This document shows, in pieces, positions 18,239 to 28,008 of a stretch of 35,955 nucleotides of DNA. The stretch comes from Acidobacteriota bacterium (lineage in GTDB: Bacteria; Acidobacteriota; Vicinamibacteria; Vicinamibacterales; UBA2999). The notes beneath the pieces were generated by a model, which saw nothing but the letters and a program-made list of their open reading frames with translations, did no database searches and was not told where the DNA came from. The stretch is taken from assembly GCA_027622905.1 (NCBI GenBank), contig JAQBVV010000020.1, positions 1-35,955 on the forward strand, written 5' to 3'. The stretch's first letter is position 1; every line of letters starts with the position of its first letter. Both the position numbers and the translations under genes were made by a program.

Positions 18239-19780
18239 CTACAGCGGGATGTTGCCGTGCTTCTTTGGCGGGTTGCGATCGCGCTTGGTCTCGAGCGCGG
18301 CGAGCGCGGTGATCAGCCTGACGCGCGTGTCTCGCGGCATGATCACCTCATCGATGAAGCCGCGCTGAGCCGCGACATACGGATTGGCAAACTTCTCGCG
18401 GTACTCCGCGATCCTGGCAACCCGCGCCGCCTCCGGATCCGGAGCAGCCGCGATCTCTCGCTTGTACAGAATGTTCACGGCGCCCTCGGCCCCCATCACC
18501 GCGATCTCGGCACTGGGCCACGCGAAGTTGATGTCCGTGCGGATGTGCTTGCTCGACATCACGCAATACGCGCCGCCGTAGGCCTTCCGCGTGATCACCG
18601 TGATCTTCGGCACGGTCGCTTCCGCAAAAGCGAACAGCAGCTTGGCACCGTGCCGAATAATGCCGCCGAACTCCTGCACCGTGCCCGGCAGAAAGCCTGG
18701 TACGTCCTCGAACGTGACCAGCGGAATATTGAACGCATCACAGAACCGCACGAACCGCGCGCCCTTGACCGACGCGTCAATATCGAGTGTCCCCGCCAGA
18801 TGCGCAGGCTGGTTGGCCACGATGCCGACCGACCGCCCCCCGAGACGCGCGAAACCGACGACGATGTTGCGCGCGTAGTGCGCGTGCACCTGAAGCAGAT
18901 ACCCGTCGTCCACGATTCCGTGGATCACGTCGAGCATGTCGTAGGGCTGGTTCGGCTCCGCCGGCACCAGCGTGTCGAGCCGCTCGCCAGCGCCGTCCGG
19001 GGGATCGACGCTGTCAATGCGCGGCGGATCGTCGACGTTGTTCCCGGGCAGGAAGGACAGCAGCTCTCGGGTCAGTTCCAGGCACTGCTGGTCGTTATCA
19101 ACGGCAAAGTGCGCGACACCGCTTCGCTCGTTATGCGTGACCGCTCCGCCCAGCTCCTCCTTGCTCACCTCTTCGTGCGTCACCGTCCTGATCACGTCGG
19201 GACCCGTGACGAACATGTAGCTGGTGTCCCTCACCATGATCACGAAATCGGTGATCGCCGGCGAATACACCGCCCCACCGGCGCAGGGTCCCATGATCGC
19301 CGAGATCTGCGGCACGACGCCAGACGCCAGCGTGTTGCGGAGAAAAATGTCAGCGTAGCCGGCGAGCGACAGCACGCCCTCCTGGATGCGCGCACCACCG
19401 GAATCGTTCAAGCCAACGACCGGCGCGCCCATCTTGACCGCCAGATCCATGACCTTGACGATCTTGGCCGCGTTGGTCTCGGAGAGCGAGCCACCGAAGA
19501 CGGTGAAGTCCTGCGCGAAGGCGTAGGTCACGCGGCCGGCCACGCGACCGAACCCGCAGACCACGCCGTCGCCGGGCACGATCTGATCGGCCATCCCGAA
19601 ATCGCCGCACCGGTGCGTCACGAACTTGTCGACTTCCTCGAAGGTGCCGGGATCAAACAGCAGGTCGATCCGCTCGCGGGCCGTCAGCTTGCCCGCCTCT
19701 CGCTGGCGGCGCTGGCGATCCTCGCCTCCCGCCAGCTCGGCCCGTCGTTCAAGGTCGTCGAACAGATCTTCTCGCTTCAT
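18239..19780 (-). CDS. Acyl-CoA (propionyl-CoA type) carboxylase, carboxyltransferase subunit
   Basis: The 513-residue subunit moves CO2 from biotin to an acyl-CoA such as propionyl-CoA. It has both crotonase-fold halves, with oxyanion-hole glycine pairs in GGARIQEG and [12 protein letters not shown] in the N-half and the [11 protein letters not shown] segment in the C-half. It ends with the family-typical [10 protein letters not shown] tail. Its length matches PccB/methylmalonyl-CoA carboxyltransferases. The substrate (propionyl versus acetyl-CoA) cannot be settled by reading. The ATG lies 10 bp after the aldolase stop, and carboxylase and carrier subunits follow. Confidence 0.95.
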   Translation of the reverse strand: MKREDLFDDLERRAELAGGEDRQRRQREAGKLTARERIDLLFDPGTFEEVDKFVTHRCGDFGMADQIVPGDGVVCGFGRVAGRVTYAFAQDFTVFGGSLSETNAAKIVKVMDLAVKMGAPVVGLNDSGGARIQEGVLSLAGYADIFLRNTLASGVVPQISAIMGPCAGGAVYSPAITDFVIMVRDTSYMFVTGPDVIRTVTHEEVSKEELGGAVTHNERSGVAHFAVDNDQQCLELTRELLSFLPGNNVDDPPRIDSVDPPDGAGERLDTLVPAEPNQPYDMLDVIHGIVDDGYLLQVHAHYARNIVVGFARLGGRSVGIVANQPAHLAGTLDIDASVKGARFVRFCDAFNIPLVTFEDVPGFLPGTVQEFGGIIRHGAKLLFAFAEATVPKITVITRKAYGGAYCVMSSKHIRTDINFAWPSAEIAVMGAEGAVNILYKREIAAAPDPEAARVARIAEYREKFANPYVAAQRGFIDEVIMPRDTRVRLITALAALETKRDRNPPKKHGNIPL

Positions 19781-19790
19781 GAGGCTACAG

Positions 19791-20447
19791 TCACGCGGTC
19801 TTGGCGGCCTGCGCCTGTTCCCAGTCTTTCAGGAACCGTGCGAGACCACTGTCCGTCAGGGGGTGCTTGAAGCACTGATCGATCACCGCCGGCGGCGCGG
19901 TCACCACGTCCGCACCGATACGAGCCGACTCGATCAGGTGGATGGGACCGCGAATACTGGCGACGAGTACTTCCGTGGGAAACTCGGCGTTGTCGAAGAT
20001 CTCCACGATTTCACGGATGAGATTCATGCCGGTGGTCCCGATGTCGTCCAGGCGACCGACGAAAGGACTCACGTAGGCCGCACCCACCTTGGCGGCCAGC
20101 CACGCCTGCGCGGCCGAAAAAATCAGCGTGACGTTGACGCGCTGTCCTTCTGACGACAACGTCTTGCACGCCCTGACGCCGTCCCTGGTAAACGGCACCT
20201 TGATGACGATGTGCTCGTCAATGGACGCAAGGTCGCGCCCTTCGCGCAACATGCCCTCGGTGTCGGTTGCCACCACTTCAGCGCTCACCGGTCCCTGAAC
20301 GAGCTGGCACATCTGCTTGAGAATCTGCCGATAGTCCCCCGATTCCTTCGCCAACAGGGACGGATTCGTGGTCACACCGTCCAGAATGCCAAGCGCCGCC
20401 AGTGTCTCTATCTCTTTCACGTTAGCGGTATCGACGAACAGCTTCAT
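19791..20447 (-). CDS. Fructose-6-phosphate aldolase / small transaldolase-like protein
   Basis: The 218-residue protein belongs to the FSA/TalC group of small transaldolases. It has [10 protein letters not shown] at the start, GVTTNPSL, and Lys83 in IVIKVPFT as the Schiff-base lysine. Its length fits the decameric family. It would cleave or form fructose 6-phosphate from dihydroxyacetone and glyceraldehyde 3-phosphate, or act as a transaldolase; sequence alone does not separate these. GAGGT lies a few bases upstream of the ATG. The gene starts three bases after the lipoprotein gene stop, so it is within the same operon. Confidence 0.93.
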   Translation of the reverse strand: MKLFVDTANVKEIETLAALGILDGVTTNPSLLAKESGDYRQILKQMCQLVQGPVSAEVVATDTEGMLREGRDLASIDEHIVIKVPFTRDGVRACKTLSSEGQRVNVTLIFSAAQAWLAAKVGAAYVSPFVGRLDDIGTTGMNLIREIVEIFDNAEFPTEVLVASIRGPIHLIESARIGADVVTAPPAVIDQCFKHPLTDSGLARFLKDWEQAQAAKTA

Positions 20448-20450
20448 GAG

Positions 20451-21800
20451 TTACCTCGACGTTTCTTCCACCGCTGCCGACTGCGCGCTGACGTTGGGCA
20501 AAGGTAGCTGGGTGTCAATTGCGACGACCGAGTAGGTGTACCGCGTCCCCGGCTGCACCGACGTGTCGCAGTAGCGCGTCTCACCGATCGGGACGTCGGT
20601 GAGCTGCCGCAGTGTGGCATCGCCCGCCTCCAGGCGCAACACCAGATACCCGGCGAGATCCAGATCGGCGTTGGGCTCCCAGATCAAGCTGATGCCGCCT
20701 TCCGACGGCACAGCGGCGAGCCCCACCGGCGCCATCGGCGGAAACACGTCGATCGGCGTGAGGCAGGCAGGTGGAGAGGACTCACTCATCACCGCGCCCC
20801 GGCGCGCGCGCACCGTATAGCACCTGGGTCGGCCGAATGCCGGTTCGTCGGTCATCGATACCGTCGTCAGGGGGACCGGATTGAGTGGCATCGGCGGCGT
20901 GACCTGCGCTGGCGGACCCTCCGGCACCCCCGGCGGCGCGAGCGCCAGCGGATCGGGGGCCATCATCCGGTACACGCTGTAGGTCGTAGGACCAGGCGGA
21001 ACCGACGCGTCCACAGGCTGAGGCGGCCCGAGAGCCGGCGCAGCCACCGCGTCGAACGGAAGCGGTTCCGGCGCCAGGGGGCTGTCCAGCAGGAAGCCAA
21101 GGAGCCCTCCGGACGGCTCCCAGTTCAGTGACACGCCGTCCTGTGTATAACTCGCGCGTATCTCGGACGGCCGGTCCGGTAACCGCGTCAACACCAGGCC
21201 GGCTTGCATCCCGGGCGGACCCGGTCGACCACTCTGGCTGAATGGGATCGCGATGTAGAACCGTTGGAGCACCGTGGGCAGCGGGGGCATCGAGGGCAGT
21301 GTCGCGCCCGGCACCGGCGGCGGTAGCGGTAGCGGCGCGAACTGGGGATCGACAGGCGCAACCGGTCCTTGCACCAGCTCGTCCGGCGTCAGCGCATCGA
21401 GGATGGTCACCGCGGCCCCGGGTCGCGCGCCACCGGGCGTGACACTGACCGGCACGATGGGCATCCCGTCGTCATCCACGGGCGGAGTCGCGATCGGAAT
21501 CGTGGCGACGATCTCACCGAGCTCGGTCCACCGGGCCGGCGTTGGGGCCACGCGCCCTGTATAGCCGAACACCTCGATCGTGGCGATGTCCACCGGCAGC
21601 GACGCGTCGATATTGGCCGACGGCACGGTCAGTGTCACGAACACGTCGTCACCAATCCGCGACGCCGCGATCGTGTTGACCGGGGCGGGTATCAGCACGA
21701 ACGGCGCCAGGGGCGGCCCCTTCTTGCCGCACGCCGCCGCGTACACCGACACGGCAAGCACGGCGCACGCCGTCGCGACTCTGATCGCGTGAGGCGTCAT
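20451..21800 (-). CDS. FN3-domain lipoprotein with a CGKKGPP N-terminus
   Basis: The 449-residue product has a signal peptide with lipidated Cys24 (VYAAAC), followed at once by GKKGPPLAP. This resembles the CGxKGP start of LptM/YifL lipoproteins. A proline-rich, beta-containing middle follows (about 35-215), then two fibronectin type III-like modules (about 220-345 and 350-445) with WEP and YSV strand motifs. An outer-membrane or periplasmic binding role is likely, but the ligand is unknown. The ATG overlaps the stop of the sigma-54 activator (ATGA). Whether the LptM resemblance means an LPS-transport role is inference; CGKKGPP also occurs in other lipoproteins. Confidence 0.8.
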   Translation of the reverse strand: MTPHAIRVATACAVLAVSVYAAACGKKGPPLAPFVLIPAPVNTIAASRIGDDVFVTLTVPSANIDASLPVDIATIEVFGYTGRVAPTPARWTELGEIVATIPIATPPVDDDGMPIVPVSVTPGGARPGAAVTILDALTPDELVQGPVAPVDPQFAPLPLPPPVPGATLPSMPPLPTVLQRFYIAIPFSQSGRPGPPGMQAGLVLTRLPDRPSEIRASYTQDGVSLNWEPSGGLLGFLLDSPLAPEPLPFDAVAAPALGPPQPVDASVPPGPTTYSVYRMMAPDPLALAPPGVPEGPPAQVTPPMPLNPVPLTTVSMTDEPAFGRPRCYTVRARRGAVMSESSPPACLTPIDVFPPMAPVGLAAVPSEGGISLIWEPNADLDLAGYLVLRLEAGDATLRQLTDVPIGETRYCDTSVQPGTRYTYSVVAIDTQLPLPNVSAQSAAVEETSR

Positions 21801-23389
21801 CCGTCGGAGGTTCCTGAACGCCGCCTGCCGATCTCTTGTGACTTGAAGCGCCGGGGGTCGATCTCGTAGCGGCGCACCTTGTAGTTGAGAATGCGTTCCG
21901 TCGTGTCCAGCAGGCGCGCCGCTTTCGCACGGTTGCCCCGCGTCGTCTTCAGCGCATCCTGGATCAGGTCCCGCTCGTAGGCGGCAACGGCGTCAGCGAG
22001 CGACACGCGCGTCACGGTATCGGACGCATCGGCCGTCTGGAGCGACGGCGGCAGATGGTAACCGTGAATCACCGCGCCGTCGCACACCAGCACGGCGCGC
22101 TCCAGCGCGTTCTCGAGCTCGCGCACGTTGCCCGGCCAGTGATAACTCATCAGCATGTCGATGGCCGGAGTGGAGATCCGACGAATGACTTTGCGGTGCT
22201 CCCGCGAAAACTTCTCCAGAAAATGATCGGCCAGCAGCAGCATGTCGGATTTCCGATCGCGCAGCGGCGGCACGAAAATCGTGAACACGTTGAGACGGTA
22301 GTACAGATCCTCGCGGAACGTCCCCTCGGCAATCGCTTCTTCCATGGCCTTGTTCGTCGCAGCCACGATGCGCACGTTCACGCGAACGGTCTCCGTACCA
22401 CCGACGCGTTCAAACTCGCGCTCCTGGAGTACCCGCAGGAGTTTCACCTGCGTGCTCATGTTGATGTCACCGATCTCATCCAGAAACAGCGTGCCGCCTT
22501 CCGCCAGCTCGAAGCGACCCTTTTTTCTGGCAGTTGCGCCCGTGAACGCGCCTTTCTCGTACCCGAACAACTCCGATTCGATGAGCGTGTCGGGCAACGC
22601 CGCACAGCTCACCTTCACGAAGGGCTTCTTGGCACGCAGCGAGTTGTAGTGAATCGCGTGGGCGATCAACTCCTTTCCCGTGCCCGACTCGCCACGAATC
22701 AGCGCCGTGGTGTTGGTCTGGGCGACCTGCGCGACCTGCTCGTACATCTGCCGTGTCGGCCCGCTCGTGCCGATGATGTTCGAGAAGTCGTACCGCTCTC
22801 GCAGTTCCTGCCGCAGATGCGTGTTCTCGTCGAGCAGGCGTCGCCGCTCGTCTTCGACCTGCCGCTGTATGTTGACTGCCTGCGCGATCATCGACGCGAC
22901 GATGCCGAAGAACTTGACGCTACTGTCGAACTCCCGGTCCGGCTTGAAACGCAGGTCGACCGCGAGTGCGCCGGCGGCGACGCGGTTGAGCAGAATCGGC
23001 ACGCAGATGAAACTCAGCTCCTGGCGAGACGCGTCGCGACGGCGGGCGGCGCGGTTCAGCAGCGCCGGCTCCTGGCTGACTCGTGGCACGACGACAGGCC
23101 TGTTGCTTTCGACCACCTGACCCGTCACGCCCTCGCCTAATCGGTACCGTACGATCCGCGCGCGATCCTCGAAGCCCTCGGCCGCCTCCACGTGCAGTTC
23201 GCCGTCTCGCAGCAACGTCACCATGCCGCGGACCACGCCATGGTGCCGGACCAGGATGCCAAGCAGCCGCTGCACCGAGGACTTGAGATTGAGGGTGCCA
23301 GACAGCGCCTGGCTGACCTCGAGCAGGGTCGACAGTCGCTGTGCATCCCGCCGGGCGGTGCCCACGGTCGCGCCAGATTTCACGGCCAC
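21797..23389 (-). CDS. GAF-domain sigma-54-dependent activator (NifA/NorR type)
   Basis: The 530-residue regulator lacks a receiver domain. Residues ~20-180 form a GAF-type sensor. The AAA+ domain spans about 205-440, with Walker A GESGTGKE, an intact GAFTGA loop and GTLFLDE. A C-terminal Fis-type HTH (about 480-520) follows. The GAF domain probably binds a small molecule rather than being phosphorylated. It heads a nine-gene run. The start is GTG at 23389, six bases after TAGAAT and with no ribosome-binding site; an alternative GTG is at 23383. This could be a leaderless start. No -24/-12 element was found in front of it, so it probably does not self-activate directly. Confidence 0.9.
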   Translation of the reverse strand: MAVKSGATVGTARRDAQRLSTLLEVSQALSGTLNLKSSVQRLLGILVRHHGVVRGMVTLLRDGELHVEAAEGFEDRARIVRYRLGEGVTGQVVESNRPVVVPRVSQEPALLNRAARRRDASRQELSFICVPILLNRVAAGALAVDLRFKPDREFDSSVKFFGIVASMIAQAVNIQRQVEDERRRLLDENTHLRQELRERYDFSNIIGTSGPTRQMYEQVAQVAQTNTTALIRGESGTGKELIAHAIHYNSLRAKKPFVKVSCAALPDTLIESELFGYEKGAFTGATARKKGRFELAEGGTLFLDEIGDINMSTQVKLLRVLQEREFERVGGTETVRVNVRIVAATNKAMEEAIAEGTFREDLYYRLNVFTIFVPPLRDRKSDMLLLADHFLEKFSREHRKVIRRISTPAIDMLMSYHWPGNVRELENALERAVLVCDGAVIHGYHLPPSLQTADASDTVTRVSLADAVAAYERDLIQDALKTTRGNRAKAARLLDTTERILNYKVRRYEIDPRRFKSQEIGRRRSGTSDG

Positions 23390-23395
23390 CCGAGG

Positions 23396-23403
23396 ATTCT
23401 ATA
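23396..23403 (-). promoter_or_regulatory. -10 element TATAGAAT before the GAF activator
   Basis: Minus-strand TATAGAAT ends six bases before the GTG start. No convincing -35 is seen 16-18 bp upstream. A transcript would begin at or next to the start codon. Confidence 0.5.
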
Positions 23404-23483
23404 CCCTCACGATTTTGTAGCGACCGATGCTGGAGACGACGACTTTGTCTGAAACGAAGACCGGGGATACCGGATCAGTCGTT

Positions 23484-23500
23484 CGCTACAGGATGTAGCG
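23484..23500. repeat. Perfect hairpin at the hslU stop codon
   Basis: CGCTACA and TGTAGCG flank a three-base centre (GGA), overlapping the hslU TAG stop. A further TGTAGCG occurs near 23416-23422, just upstream of the GAF-activator promoter. It could be an operator or an mRNA 3' hairpin; function is not known. Confidence 0.5.
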
Positions 23501-24880
23501 GGAGAGATCTTCGTTCTTCACGATCTCGGCGAGCATGCGCTCGACATAGGCCTCGTCGATGGTGACCGACTGCCCCCCGATCTCGGACGCCTCGAACGAC
23601 AGCTCGTCCAGCAGCCGCTCCATCACCGTATGGAGACGTCGGGCGCCGATATTCTCGGTGATCTCGTTGACACGCGCCGCGAAGTCGGCCACGCGCTCGA
23701 CGGCACCTGGCGTGAACGACAGGGCCACATCCTCGGTCCCGATCAGCGCGATGTACTGCCCGACGAGCGCATTCTTCGGCTGCGTGAGGATCTGGACGAA
23801 GTCGTCGCGTGTCAGCGGTTCGAGCTCCACGCGGATCGGAAATCGTCCCTGCAGCTCCGGGATCAGATCTGACGGCTTCGACACGTGAAACGCGCCGGCA
23901 GCCACGAACAGAATGTGGTCGGTCTTCACCATGCCGTGCTTCGTATTGACGGTCGTGCCCTCGACGATCGGCAGGATGTCGCGCTGCACGCCTTCCCGGC
24001 TGATGTCGGGACCGTGGCCCGACCCGCCGGAGGCGTCTCGGCTCGCGATCTTGTCGATCTCGTCGATGAAGATCATGCCGGCCTCTTCGACGCGCCGGAC
24101 CGCGTCACGGCTCACCGACTCCATGTCCACCAGCCTGGACTGCTCTTCGGCCACCAGATGCACCAGCGCGTCCGGCACTTTCAGACGACGCGTCTTGGTG
24201 CGTCCCTGGAACATGTTGCCCATCACGTCCTTCAGGTTGACGCCGATCTCCTCGACGGAGCTTCCGGAGATCACCTCGAACGACGGCATCCCGGTATCGC
24301 GCACCTCCAGCTCGACCGTTCGATCGTCGAGGCGGCCCGCGCGAAGCTGCTCACGCATCCGCGCGCGGGTCCGTCCGGCCTGCTCGCGCAGCGCGGCGGG
24401 GTCCTCGCCGGTGGCCGGGGATCGTGGAGTCGGTGGCAGCAGCACATCGAGAAGGCGCTCCTCGCCGGCCTCCTTTGCCTTCTCCTGGACCTCCTCCGCC
24501 CTCTCGGCCCGGACCATGCCGACCGACAGCTCAACCAGATCGCGCACCATCGACTCCACGTCGCGACCGACATAGCCGACTTCGGTGAACTTGGACGCCT
24601 CGACCTTGATGAACGGCGACTGCGCGAGTTTCGCGAGCCGGCGCGCGATCTCGGTCTTCCCCACGCCGGTCGGTCCGATCATGAGGATGTTCTTCGGCGA
24701 GACCTCGTCGGCCATTTCCTGAGGGAGTCGCTGGCGACGAACGCGATTGCGCAGCGCGATCGCCACGGCGCGTTTGGCCTTGGCCTGACCGATGACGTAC
24801 TTGTCCAGCTCGCGCACCACGTCGCGAGGGGTCAGCGAACCGATCGCCGTCGCGGAGCGCTCAGGAAGAAGAATCGGCAT
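23486..24880 (-). CDS. hslU: HslU, ATPase subunit of the HslUV protease
   Basis: The 464-residue AAA+ unfoldase feeds substrates into HslV. It has the N-terminal [17 protein letters not shown] signature, Walker A GPTGVGKT (69-76), [11 protein letters not shown] pore-loop region, an I-domain (about 130-240) and Walker [10 protein letters not shown]. The C-terminal end ENLSRYIL-like (NEDLSRYIL) inserts into HslV to activate it. I chose ATG 24880, which overlaps the end of hslV by 20 bp and begins the conserved sequence. The frame opens to 24976 without conserved residues. Confidence 0.96.
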   Translation of the reverse strand: MPILLPERSATAIGSLTPRDVVRELDKYVIGQAKAKRAVAIALRNRVRRQRLPQEMADEVSPKNILMIGPTGVGKTEIARRLAKLAQSPFIKVEASKFTEVGYVGRDVESMVRDLVELSVGMVRAERAEEVQEKAKEAGEERLLDVLLPPTPRSPATGEDPAALREQAGRTRARMREQLRAGRLDDRTVELEVRDTGMPSFEVISGSSVEEIGVNLKDVMGNMFQGRTKTRRLKVPDALVHLVAEEQSRLVDMESVSRDAVRRVEEAGMIFIDEIDKIASRDASGGSGHGPDISREGVQRDILPIVEGTTVNTKHGMVKTDHILFVAAGAFHVSKPSDLIPELQGRFPIRVELEPLTRDDFVQILTQPKNALVGQYIALIGTEDVALSFTPGAVERVADFAARVNEITENIGARRLHTVMERLLDELSFEASEIGGQSVTIDEAYVERMLAEIVKNEDLSRYIL

Positions 24881-25418
24881 CTGTCCCTGCAATCTCTTCG
24901 ATCGTGACCCGCGAGTTGGTGTAGATGCACACGTCGGCGGCGATCGACATAGCCTCTTCGGCGATCTGCCTCGCATTCAGCGTACTGTGACGGGCCAGGG
25001 CTCGTGCCGCGGCCATCGCGTACGGGCCGCCAGACCCGACAGCCACGATGCCATCATCGGGCTCGATCAGGTCGCCCGTCCCGGACAACAGAAATGTCGA
25101 CTTGCGATCGGCAACGATCATCATCGCCTCCAGACGGCGTAGGAGCCGATCGGTCCGCCAGTCGCGTGCGAGTTCCACGGCGGCGCGCTCGAGATTGCCT
25201 CGGTACTGTTCGAGTTTCGACTCGAACCGCGAGAACAGCGCGAACGAATCAGCCGCCGAACCGGCGAATCCTGCAAGGATCGACTCGTTGTACAGCCTGC
25301 GGATCTTCCGCGCTCCGTGCTTGAGCACCGTGGTCCCGAACGTCACCTGTCCGTCTCCGGCCAGACAGGTCCTGTCCTGATGGCGCACCGCGAGAATCGT
25401 CGTCGCATGAATCACCAT
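24861..25418 (-). CDS. hslV: HslV, threonine peptidase subunit of the HslUV protease
   Basis: The 185-residue subunit has the proteasome-like N-terminal nucleophile fold: [10 protein letters not shown], then [21 protein letters not shown] and [14 protein letters not shown]. The catalytic Thr is expected to be Thr6, so five residues would have to be removed. An ATG at 25460 would add 14 more and is less likely. AAGG lies nine bases upstream of the chosen ATG. It forms an operon with hslU. The 270-bp gap upstream probably carries the promoter, but none was clear. Confidence 0.95.
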   Translation of the reverse strand: MVIHATTILAVRHQDRTCLAGDGQVTFGTTVLKHGARKIRRLYNESILAGFAGSAADSFALFSRFESKLEQYRGNLERAAVELARDWRTDRLLRRLEAMMIVADRKSTFLLSGTGDLIEPDDGIVAVGSGGPYAMAAARALARHSTLNARQIAEEAMSIAADVCIYTNSRVTIEEIAGTDADSSS

Positions 25419-25689
25419 GTCAGTATGCCTTGAGAGCGCCTCACCAAACGCGGATTTCATGCGCGCGCAGCGTCCGAATCACCGCGATCGGTACCCGCAT
25501 CCGTCGGTCGCGCCGGGGAGGTCTCAGCCGTCACTATCTCCGCCCTTGGGAACACCACGACCGGGAACCAGGGACACGTGAAATACGCGTCAGCGCGTTT
25601 TCGATTTCGTAGCATCGAAGAAGACGTGGCAACTGCCGGCAGCCCGAGGCAGTGGCCCATCCAAGCACTACGGTCAAGGCGAACACGCG
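25419..25689. other. Intergenic region between hslV and the APC permease
   Basis: This 271-bp stretch has no convincing gene; the open frames in it lack start sites and known domains. It contains ACGCGTCAG twice (near 25583 and 25684). Near 25593-25621 a segment (gcgttttcgatttcgtagc) loosely resembles one arm of repeat A. No clear promoter for hslVU was found. Confidence 0.5.
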
Positions 25690-27099
25690 TCAGGCAGATC
25701 CCCTGTCCGATGGCCGGCCGGCGTCGACCGCAGCTCCGCGTCGACGCAGCAGGTAGACGGGAACGCCCGCGAGAATGACCAGGGCGCCGGCCCCGGTCGG
25801 AGCCGGCGCGGAGTAGAGGCCGTTGGCCAGGATCAAGACGCTGGCCACGACGTAGACGCCTGGGACGAGTGGGTAGCCCCACGTGCGAAACGGGCGCTCG
25901 GCGTCCGGGTGACGCGCCCGCAGCACGAAGAGCGCCACCACCGCCACGCCCGAAAACAGAATAATGGAAAAGCCGGTGTACGTCAGCAGTGCGTCGGCCT
26001 GCGCGCTCAGCACGAGCAACGAACTCCAGACCGCCTGCGCGACGATCGCGAACGCCGGCGTCCGGTACCGAGGGTGCACGATCCCTGCGCGACGCACGAA
26101 CAGGCCGTCGCGCGCCATCGCGAAATACACGCGCGGACCGGCAAAAGTCATCGCACTGATGCCCGCCAGCAGACTGATGATCGACACAACGCCCATCGTG
26201 TGTCCCGCAGCGCTGCCCAGCAGCCGGTCCGCGATGACGTCCAGCACCGATCCGTTGATCGCCGCAAGCTCGTTGGCGGGCAGGACGTACAGGTACAGCG
26301 CGTTCAGGAGGAGATAGATCGCAATCACTGCGCCGGTTCCCATCGCCAGCGCCAACGGAACGTTACGGCCAGGGTCCCGTACCTCCTCGGCGACGTACGC
26401 CGCGGCGTTCCATCCCGAGTAAGCGAACATCACGGGTATCAGCGCCAGCAGCCAGTTGCCCGGCGCCACGGGCGCTGTTTGCACCAGATTGGCCGCGTCG
26501 CCCTGGCCCAGCGAAAACCCGATCGCGATGAACAACACGAACGCCGTGACCTTCAGCACCGCGAGGACGTCGCCCACGACCCGGCCGGGGCCCACACCCC
26601 GAAGATGAATCCAGGCCATGCCGGCGATGGCCGCGATGGCGACGACATTTTGCGCGGAGACGGTGAGTACGACGAGTCCAGGGATCACCGTGAGCGACAG
26701 CCACGGCGTCGCGTCGGCGGCTGCGGGAATGAAACGTCCCAGATAGAACGCCAGCACCACGGCACTGGTCGCGATCGCGCCTGAGAAGCCCGCGACGAAG
26801 GACGTCCAGCCAGTCAGAAACGCGGCGAGGGGGCCGAAGGCCGCGCGCAGGTACACGTACTCGCCGCCCGCGCGCGGTCGCAGCGCCGCAAGCTCTGCAT
26901 AGGCCATGGCGCCCGAGAACGCCAGGAGCCCACCAGCCAGCCACGTCGACAGAAACAGCAGCGCGCTTGGCACCGACGACGCGATCTGGGGCGGCACGAA
27001 CAGAATGCCCCCGCCGATGACGTTCGACACGATGATGGCGGCGGCGTCGAAGGGGCCGAGGCGGCGATCGAGAGATGCCGTCGAAGTGGCCACGGTCAC
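25690..27099 (-). CDS. APC-superfamily amino acid permease
   Basis: The 469-residue inner-membrane transporter has about 12 hydrophobic segments. The unwound TM1 motif of the family is present (IIVSNVIGGGILFVP), as is RAGGEYVYLR near TM3, typical of the amino acid/polyamine/organocation group. The substrate is not deducible. The start is GTG at 27099, 35 bp after the stop of the lipoprotein gene, so it is probably the last gene of the ECF sigma operon. A short Arg/Ala-rich tail ends the protein. Confidence 0.9.
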   Translation of the reverse strand: MTVATSTASLDRRLGPFDAAAIIVSNVIGGGILFVPPQIASSVPSALLFLSTWLAGGLLAFSGAMAYAELAALRPRAGGEYVYLRAAFGPLAAFLTGWTSFVAGFSGAIATSAVVLAFYLGRFIPAAADATPWLSLTVIPGLVVLTVSAQNVVAIAAIAGMAWIHLRGVGPGRVVGDVLAVLKVTAFVLFIAIGFSLGQGDAANLVQTAPVAPGNWLLALIPVMFAYSGWNAAAYVAEEVRDPGRNVPLALAMGTGAVIAIYLLLNALYLYVLPANELAAINGSVLDVIADRLLGSAAGHTMGVVSIISLLAGISAMTFAGPRVYFAMARDGLFVRRAGIVHPRYRTPAFAIVAQAVWSSLLVLSAQADALLTYTGFSIILFSGVAVVALFVLRARHPDAERPFRTWGYPLVPGVYVVASVLILANGLYSAPAPTGAGALVILAGVPVYLLRRRGAAVDAGRPSDRGSA

Positions 27100-27134
27100 C
27101 CGAACATGTCTGGAAATTGGCTAGAGAAGGAGTA

Positions 27135-27668
27135 TCACTCCTCGATCAGCAATTGCCGATCGATGGTGAACTCGGCCATCTTGGCCCACATGCGGCGACC
27201 GTGCTTGCCGAAGATCTCGACCGTGGCATCGACGAAGTTCTGATTCAGCAGCATCTGGTCGAGCGTCTGCGGACCGGTATAGCCCAGCGTCGACCGCAGG
27301 ACGATGCTGCCGGTGCTCGCGCCGACCGCTAGGCCCTCGGCATCGATCCCCCGGGCGAAATGCTCACCCCACGTCGTGTCCTCACCCATCCGCCTGAAGA
27401 CGGCATTGAGCTGCACGCTGGCGATAGCGCGATCCGAGACGTTCTCGAGGGCGAAGGAAATGCTGGGCACGAGCTTGTTGTCGCCGTCCGCCTGGATGCC
27501 GACGTCGTACCAGCCGGTGTGCGCGTCGACAACCCTGAGATCCCTCTCAACTTCGCGTGATTCGCAGCCGACCAGGAGTACCCCGGCCACCAACGGGAGC
27601 ACGAGCGCGCAGCGCCGGGTAACAGAGAGTGTCCGCGTCCGTAGATCCCGTGTGAATCGTCGAGCCAT
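27135..27668 (-). CDS. Small lipoprotein of unknown function
   Basis: The 177-residue product has a basic signal sequence and a good lipobox, LLVGC, with Cys35. The mature domain (about 45-177) is beta-rich with a terminal helix and contains FALENVSDRAIASVQLNAVF, a pattern seen in immunoglobulin-like periplasmic domains. No family is recognised. It lies 17 bp after the small membrane protein gene and in the same direction as the sigma/anti-sigma genes, which suggests an envelope-stress operon. This is inference from position. Confidence 0.82.
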   Translation of the reverse strand: MARRFTRDLRTRTLSVTRRCALVLPLVAGVLLVGCESREVERDLRVVDAHTGWYDVGIQADGDNKLVPSISFALENVSDRAIASVQLNAVFRRMGEDTTWGEHFARGIDAEGLAVGASTGSIVLRSTLGYTGPQTLDQMLLNQNFVDATVEIFGKHGRRMWAKMAEFTIDRQLLIEE

Positions 27669-27685
27669 GCGCCGATTGTACAGGA

Positions 27686-27991
27686 TCAGAACTCGCCGAT
27701 TTGTGCGCGCGACCGGATCTGCTCAACCGTGAGACGTCCGGCCTGAAACGCGTTCAGGTCGCCACCGCTGACACGAAGTATCAAGGTTTTCACATCCGAA
27801 TCGCCTGTCATCAGCGGGTTGGTCGGAGCGTTGTCGCGCGCCGCGACCGTGAGCCATTCGTCGTCGCCAGGCACGAGCGGTCCGCTGTTATCGACGCCTG
27901 CGGCAATTCCGGCTACAACCACAACACCGACGACCCACCGTGCCAGCACACGTGCTCCCTGTCCGAACTCCACGACCAGTGCGGACGCCAC
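27686..27991 (-). CDS. Small single-pass membrane or exported protein
   Basis: The 101-residue product has one hydrophobic segment (about 16-33) followed by a polar domain with VKTLILRVSGGDLNAFQAGRLTVEQIRS. No known family is recognised. It begins 17 bp after the anti-sigma gene and ends 17 bp before the lipoprotein gene. The GTG start at 27991 has AGGAGG almost touching it, which is too close for a normal site, so the true start may be a little downstream (for example the GTG at codon 7). It could be an accessory regulator of the anti-sigma factor. Confidence 0.65.
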   Translation of the reverse strand: MASALVVEFGQGARVLARWVVGVVVVAGIAAGVDNSGPLVPGDDEWLTVAARDNAPTNPLMTGDSDVKTLILRVSGGDLNAFQAGRLTVEQIRSRAQIGEF

Positions 27992-28008
27992 TCCTCCTGC
28001 CTGGAGGA

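Noticed and set aside
18257-19870. 537-codon open frame on the plus strand
   Set aside because: It is antisense to the carboxyltransferase gene, and its His/Arg/Asp-rich composition is typical of shadow frames in GC-rich DNA.
25593-25621. Fourth copy of repeat A
   Set aside because: Only about two-thirds similar over one arm, lacks the partner arm, and breaks the orientation rule of the other copies.
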